Below the pieces are notes generated by a model. That model was not told the origin of the DNA. It searched no databases and saw only the letters and a list, made by a program, of their open reading frames with translations. From Bacteroidales bacterium (GTDB taxonomy: Bacteria; Bacteroidota; Bacteroidia; Bacteroidales; WCHB1-69): a stretch of 64,000 bases of DNA. The translations under genes and the position numbers were made by a program. Each line of letters begins with the position of its first letter. Within the stretch, counting starts at the first letter, position 1. The stretch covers positions 27,961-91,960 of the forward strand of contig JAKSMG010000007.1 in the NCBI GenBank assembly GCA_024400755.1. The letters are read 5' to 3'. Below are positions 60,238-64,000 of the stretch, piece by piece.

Positions 60238-61965
60238 ATGGAAGAAAATATGCACTTGGTAACCGATTTGGCCCTGATCTTGATTTCGGCAGGCGTTATC
60301 ACCGTCATTTTTAAATTGTTGAAACAGCCCCTGGTGTTAGGGTACATCGTGGCGGGTTTTATCGTGGGACCCCATTTCGGCTTGTTCCCGACCGTGATGG
60401 AAATGTCGAGCATCAAGGCCTGGTCTGAAATCGGTATCATCTTTTTAATGTTTGCGTTGGGATTGGAATTCAGTTTCAAGAAACTGCTGAAAATGGGCAG
60501 TACCGCCTTTATCGCGGCGGGAATTGGAATCTTGCTGATGATGGGAATAGGGGCCCTGACGGGCTATTTGATGGATTGGAGTCTGATGGAATGCATCTTT
60601 TTGGGCGGTATGCTGGCGATGTCGTCCACGACCATCATCATCAAGGCGTTTGAGGATTTGGGACTGAAAAAGGAACCCTTTGCCGATTTCACCTTGGTTA
60701 TTTTGATTATTCAGGATATTGTGGCCATCGTGATGATGGTGTTGCTGTCAACGGCGGCGGCTTCCCAAAAATTCCAAGGCGGTGAGATGCTGGAAGTGAT
60801 TTTGAAACTGCTTTTCTTCTTGATTTTGTGGTTTGTCGTGGGAATTGCCATTATTCCGACTTTGTTTAGAAAGGCCAAAAAATACATCAACGACGAAACC
60901 TTGCTGATTATTTCCATTGGTCTATGTTTTGGAATGGTGGTGTATGCCAACTACGTAGGATTTTCATCCGCACTGGGTGCTTTTGTGATGGGTTCCATTT
61001 TATGTGAAACCATCGAAGGCGAGCATATCGAAAAAATCACCAAGGGAACCAAGGATTTGTTTGGTGCCATCTTCTTCGTCTCGGTGGGTATGATGGTGGA
61101 CCCGAATATCTTGTTAGAATACTGGGGACCGATTTTGATATTGACGATGTTGACCCTGGTGGTGAAGGCCTTTGTCTCTGCCGGCAGCGTTTTGTTGTCG
61201 GGCAAGAACCTGAGGGATTCTTTAAAAACCGGTTTCAGTTTGGCGCAAATCGGTGAATTTGCCTTTATCATCGCGGCTTTGGGCGTTTCGTTGAATGTGC
61301 TCAATGCCTATATTTATCCCGTGATTGTGGCAGTGTCCGTCATCACGACCTTTACCACGCCGTATTGTATTCGTTTGGCGGAACCGTTCTCGGGTTGGTT
61401 GGAAGCACGTCTGCCGCAGCGGGTGAAAGTGGCATTGGATCAGTATAGTCTGGTGGATACCACCTCGCGTGCACAGGGCACTTGGCGTACCATTTTGAAA
61501 ACTTCCTTGTTGCGAACGGCCATTTTCGGCATTATCTGTTCGTCCATTATCTTTATCGCTTTTCAATATTTCTATCCGTTTATGTTCCGCATATTGGATG
61601 GAAAGATTCCGATTAATCTTATCAATATTATTAATGCGGGTGCCGTATTGTTGGTGATTTCTCCGTTTTTATACGGCTTGATGAGCAATAACCATTCCAC
61701 GCAGTCGTTGTATGCCAAATTATGGCACGATGGACAATGGAATAAAATAGGAATTATGGCCTGGACGTTCTTCCGCATTGCCTGTGCCTGTTTTATGGTG
61801 ATGTTGATTTTATCCAAGTCGTTTAAGTTCACAAAATTGGTGGTCTTCATTTTGGCCGTGGTCATTGTCTTGTTCTTCTTGTTTTCAAAGCGAACGCTTA
61901 ACCGTTTCACGGAGATTGAGGATAATTTTATGGCGAATCTGAATGCCAAGGAAAATAAAAACTAA
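60238..61965 (+). CDS. CPA2-family cation/proton antiporter (KefB-like)
   Basis: 575 aa with about twelve TM helices in residues 5-380 (LALILISAGVITVIFKLLKQ, LVLGYIVAGFIVGPHFGLFP, MMGIGALTGYLMDWSLMECI), typical of the Na+/H+ exchanger domain, and a C-terminal hydrophobic region with four further TM helices (LINIINAGAVLLVISPFLYG) rather than a TrkA-N domain. EIGIIFLMFALGLEFSFKKL and GAIFFVSVGMMVDPNI are CPA2 landmarks. It probably exchanges K+ or Na+ for H+ across the inner membrane. Confidence 0.9.
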   Translation: MEENMHLVTDLALILISAGVITVIFKLLKQPLVLGYIVAGFIVGPHFGLFPTVMEMSSIKAWSEIGIIFLMFALGLEFSFKKLLKMGSTAFIAAGIGILLMMGIGALTGYLMDWSLMECIFLGGMLAMSSTTIIIKAFEDLGLKKEPFADFTLVILIIQDIVAIVMMVLLSTAAASQKFQGGEMLEVILKLLFFLILWFVVGIAIIPTLFRKAKKYINDETLLIISIGLCFGMVVYANYVGFSSALGAFVMGSILCETIEGEHIEKITKGTKDLFGAIFFVSVGMMVDPNILLEYWGPILILTMLTLVVKAFVSAGSVLLSGKNLRDSLKTGFSLAQIGEFAFIIAALGVSLNVLNAYIYPVIVAVSVITTFTTPYCIRLAEPFSGWLEARLPQRVKVALDQYSLVDTTSRAQGTWRTILKTSLLRTAIFGIICSSIIFIAFQYFYPFMFRILDGKIPINLINIINAGAVLLVISPFLYGLMSNNHSTQSLYAKLWHDGQWNKIGIMAWTFFRIACACFMVMLILSKSFKFTKLVVFILAVVIVLFFLFSKRTLNRFTEIEDNFMANLNAKENKN

Positions 61966-61972
61966 GAAGACG

Positions 61973-62680
61973 ATGATGGAAAGAGTTTCAGCGATGATTT
62001 TTGCGGCGGGATTGGGCACGAGATTGTACCCGCTGACGGCGGATAAACCCAAGGCCTTGGTAGAGTATCAAGGGCGGCCTTTATTGGATTACGTGATTCA
62101 AAAAGTGATGGCGGCGGGTATAAGGCATATTGTTGTCAACGTCCACCATTTTCCCGATCTGATTATTAATTACATTGAGCAACAGCATTATGATGCCCGT
62201 ATTGATATATCCGATGAGCGAGATTTTTTGCGCGATACCGGAGGTGGATTGAAATTTGCGGAGCATTTGTTGCAGGACAGTGGCCATATTTTGCTGCATA
62301 ATGTCGATATCTTGTCCGATTTAGATTTGCGGGCGTTGATGCAGGCCCATTTGGCTTCCGACGCTTTGGCCACGTTGGCCGTGCGCCAGCGTGAAACCTC
62401 TCGTTATTTTCTCTTTGATGATGAAATGACTTTGCGAGGATGGCGCAATATGAAGACCGGCGAGGAAATTTGTGCTTGTCCAACTGCTGATTTGCGACCC
62501 TACGCCTTTAGCGGAATACATATTATTAAAAGGGAATTGATAGAATTTATTCCCTCAGCCGACAAGCAGTCGATAACGCCTGTTTACGTGGAATTGGCTC
62601 AAACTCACAGGTTGAAGGGCTTTTTGCACAACGAAGGCCGATGGAAGGATATGGGCAAGATAGAGGATTTTTCGTATTAA
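61973..62680 (+). CDS. Sugar-phosphate nucleotidyltransferase (MurU/HddC-like)
   Basis: 235 aa from MMERVSAMIFAAGLGTRLYP, with the GxGTRLxPLTxxxPK signature of the nucleotidyltransferase GT-A fold, followed by LPD-like HNVDILSDLDLRALMQAH (the metal-binding Asp region). It activates a sugar 1-phosphate with an NTP; MurU acts on MurNAc-1-phosphate in peptidoglycan recycling, others on heptose or mannose. Specificity is not decided. In Bacteroidota such genes often sit beside a sugar kinase, not visible here. It starts 7 bp after the antiporter stop. Confidence 0.85.
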   Translation: MMERVSAMIFAAGLGTRLYPLTADKPKALVEYQGRPLLDYVIQKVMAAGIRHIVVNVHHFPDLIINYIEQQHYDARIDISDERDFLRDTGGGLKFAEHLLQDSGHILLHNVDILSDLDLRALMQAHLASDALATLAVRQRETSRYFLFDDEMTLRGWRNMKTGEEICACPTADLRPYAFSGIHIIKRELIEFIPSADKQSITPVYVELAQTHRLKGFLHNEGRWKDMGKIEDFSY

Positions 62681-62894
62681 AAATTTTCCATTTTTTGTAA
62701 ATAATATTAACGAAAAATTTTGTATTAACGTTCTTGTCGATAGTCAACCTGATTTTTATAAATTTACCACAAATTATTATCTGATAAAAGCGTAAATTAT
62801 TTTTATTCAATAATATAAGAATGTTAATAAATGTTTTTTTGAATAAAATTAGCGATTATTTGCGTAAGTAGTGGAAAAATTCATAAAAACCTAT

Positions 62895-62902
62895 TACTTT
62901 TG
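62895..62902 (+). promoter_or_regulatory. Possible -7 element for the FISUMP gene
   Basis: TACTTTTG followed by C, 377 bp before the ATG at 63279. No good -33. 62681-63278 is otherwise AT-rich with no gene seen; a leader this long is unusual. Confidence 0.35.
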
Positions 62903-63278
62903 CCGATTCAAAGAAAATGTTAAACTAAATAGAGAAATAGAAAGGAAAAAAGAAAGAAAAAAAAATTACAAAACACTGATATAGAGTGTTTTTATGCTAA
63001 CTTTTGATGGTGTTGAGATCTGGCAATCTTAACTTATGTTTATGCGAAAAATAGAGAAATTTGCACCAAATGCGAATTTTACTGTTTTGGCATCTTTTAT
63101 TTGAAAAAACAAAGTAGAAGTTATTCTATATGTTTTTTCTCCCCCTATCAAAATTGGCATTACGATAAAACTGACATCAGGTCCGATATTGGACTTTTTC
63201 TGATATGTCATAAAATATTGTATCGCTTAAGCAGTGCTGACGAAAAACTTGAATTACGAAAAACAAAAAAATATCATA

Positions 63279-64000
63279 ATGTATAAGAAACTACTGATTA
63301 TCTTGACGTTGACATCCGGTCTCTTATTCTCGGCGAGGGGCCAGGCGGATTTTGCCAGCGGGTTCGTGGTGAGCTACGGGCAGGCGGGCAATGTTTCGCA
63401 GTCGTTTGGCGAGGTGTTCTACCACCAGACGAAGAACCTTGTGGGTTCGGAGGTGTCCGAGGGCGTACAGCAGGCACAGCTGCTGCACGAGGTTTACGAC
63501 ACGGCGTTCTGCCAGAACGACGTGAAGCCGGTTTACGGCTTCGAGTTCCACTCGGTGGATGAGCACGGCAACCTGATACCGGCGGGCCAGTACGATTCGT
63601 CGCACTACTGCCCGAGTTTTCTGAACTACGACAGCCTGACGGACATCACGCTGACGGTGTGGCCGGTCTATGAGCTCTACGACACGCTTAGACTGTCGTA
63701 CGAGGAGATGCTGGCGATGCACTTCGTTCCGGGACGCAACGACAGCCTGCTGAGGAGCGAGAACGACTGCGACTCGCTGCTTCACTATATGGTGTATGTG
63801 TGCGGCTTCCCCGACGTGGCTGACGCCGACGCGAACATATACGGCAACGTATTCCTGGGCAACGACTGCTGGCTGAACAGCAATATGCGGACGACGCGCT
63901 ACACCGCCGAGGCGGCTGCGCGGCAGGGGACCGGCACCGACGCGCCCAGTATGATCTACCACTCGTACGAATTTCCGGACGAGGACCGCAACCTGGCGGT
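63279..64000 (+). CDS. FISUMP-type secreted protein, 5' part
   Basis: 240 codons remain open to the window edge. Signal peptide MYKKLLIILTLTSGLLFSAR then GQADFASGFVVSYGQAG. About residues 195-240 read IYGNVFLGNDCWLNSNMRTT and so on, matching the start of the FISUMP domain (DGNxYxTVxIGxQxWMxxNL). The preceding region is rich in short polar strands and may be an Ig-like spacer. The coding region is much GC-richer than its neighbours, with C/G third positions. It is a long protein whose end lies outside the window. Confidence 0.75.
   Translation, partial: MYKKLLIILTLTSGLLFSARGQADFASGFVVSYGQAGNVSQSFGEVFYHQTKNLVGSEVSEGVQQAQLLHEVYDTAFCQNDVKPVYGFEFHSVDEHGNLIPAGQYDSSHYCPSFLNYDSLTDITLTVWPVYELYDTLRLSYEEMLAMHFVPGRNDSLLRSENDCDSLLHYMVYVCGFPDVADADANIYGNVFLGNDCWLNSNMRTTRYTAEAAARQGTGTDAPSMIYHSYEFPDEDRNLA

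Noticed and set aside
63324-63962. 212-codon minus-strand frame opposite the FISUMP-type gene
   Set aside because: Shadow of a GC-rich gene; the plus strand has a signal peptide and a FISUMP-like segment.

Overview
The window looks like chromosomal DNA of an AT-rich Bacteroidales-type member of the Bacteroidota. The evidence is the Bacteroidota promoter signature (TAnnTTTG at -7) in front of most transcription units, abundant lipoprotein signal peptides, families largely confined to this phylum (DUF4290, DUF4221-like propeller, lipoprotein-type LptC, FISUMP proteins), ATP-dependent PEP carboxykinase, phosphate butyryltransferase and a TonB-dependent receptor. No species can be named from sequence alone.

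Layout. 1-3.2 kb: 5' end of riboflavin synthase, tRNA-Ser(UGA), aspartate-type aminotransferase, RNA cyclic phosphodiesterase and a 56-aa 2[4Fe-4S] ferredoxin. 3.2-18.4 kb: the accessory region and the most interesting part. It is an array of seven minus-strand lipoprotein operons. Six are preceded by a copy of a 380-550 bp leader repeat and most are closed by the same GC-rich hairpin. The first gene of each operon has one of three near-identical lipoprotein signal peptides joined to a different, usually cysteine-containing mature domain; the following genes are often thioredoxin-like (CxxC) lipoproteins, a propeller-like protein, a DUF1573 protein or unknowns. Two first genes carry a one-base expansion of a poly-A tract directly after the start codon.

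18.4-31.4 kb: housekeeping and envelope genes, all on the minus strand (HAD phosphatase, RmlC-type epimerase, ClC channel with CBS domains, SAM hydrolase family, a FISUMP protein, PurD, MltF-like transglycosylase, LptC, a TPR protein, an outer-membrane barrel and type III pantothenate kinase), interrupted by a GC-rich non-coding element at 23.5-23.9 kb. 31.5-39.6 kb: plus-strand genes (glycosyltransferase-fold protein, TPR protein, RibH, Fmt, TrmH-like methylase, L34, SurA-like isomerase, MoxR ATPase, histidine kinase).

39.7-43.9 kb: a low-GC module of a membrane-anchored retropepsin-like protein, a peptidase-C39 ABC exporter frameshifted just after its catalytic cysteine, and an HlyD-type adaptor. 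43.9-48.2 kb: TonB receptor, FecCD permease and ATPase for iron-complex or cobalamin uptake. 48.4-64 kb: PckA, an Rpn-type nuclease, phosphate butyryltransferase, tRNA-Thr(CGU), a NatAB-like ABC exporter, DUF4290, the S6-S18-L9 operon, PrmC, a CPA2 antiporter, a sugar nucleotidyltransferase and the start of a GC-rich FISUMP protein that leaves the window.

A structured intergenic repeat of about 200 bp occurs in four nearly full copies, two of them in tandem, plus several fragments.
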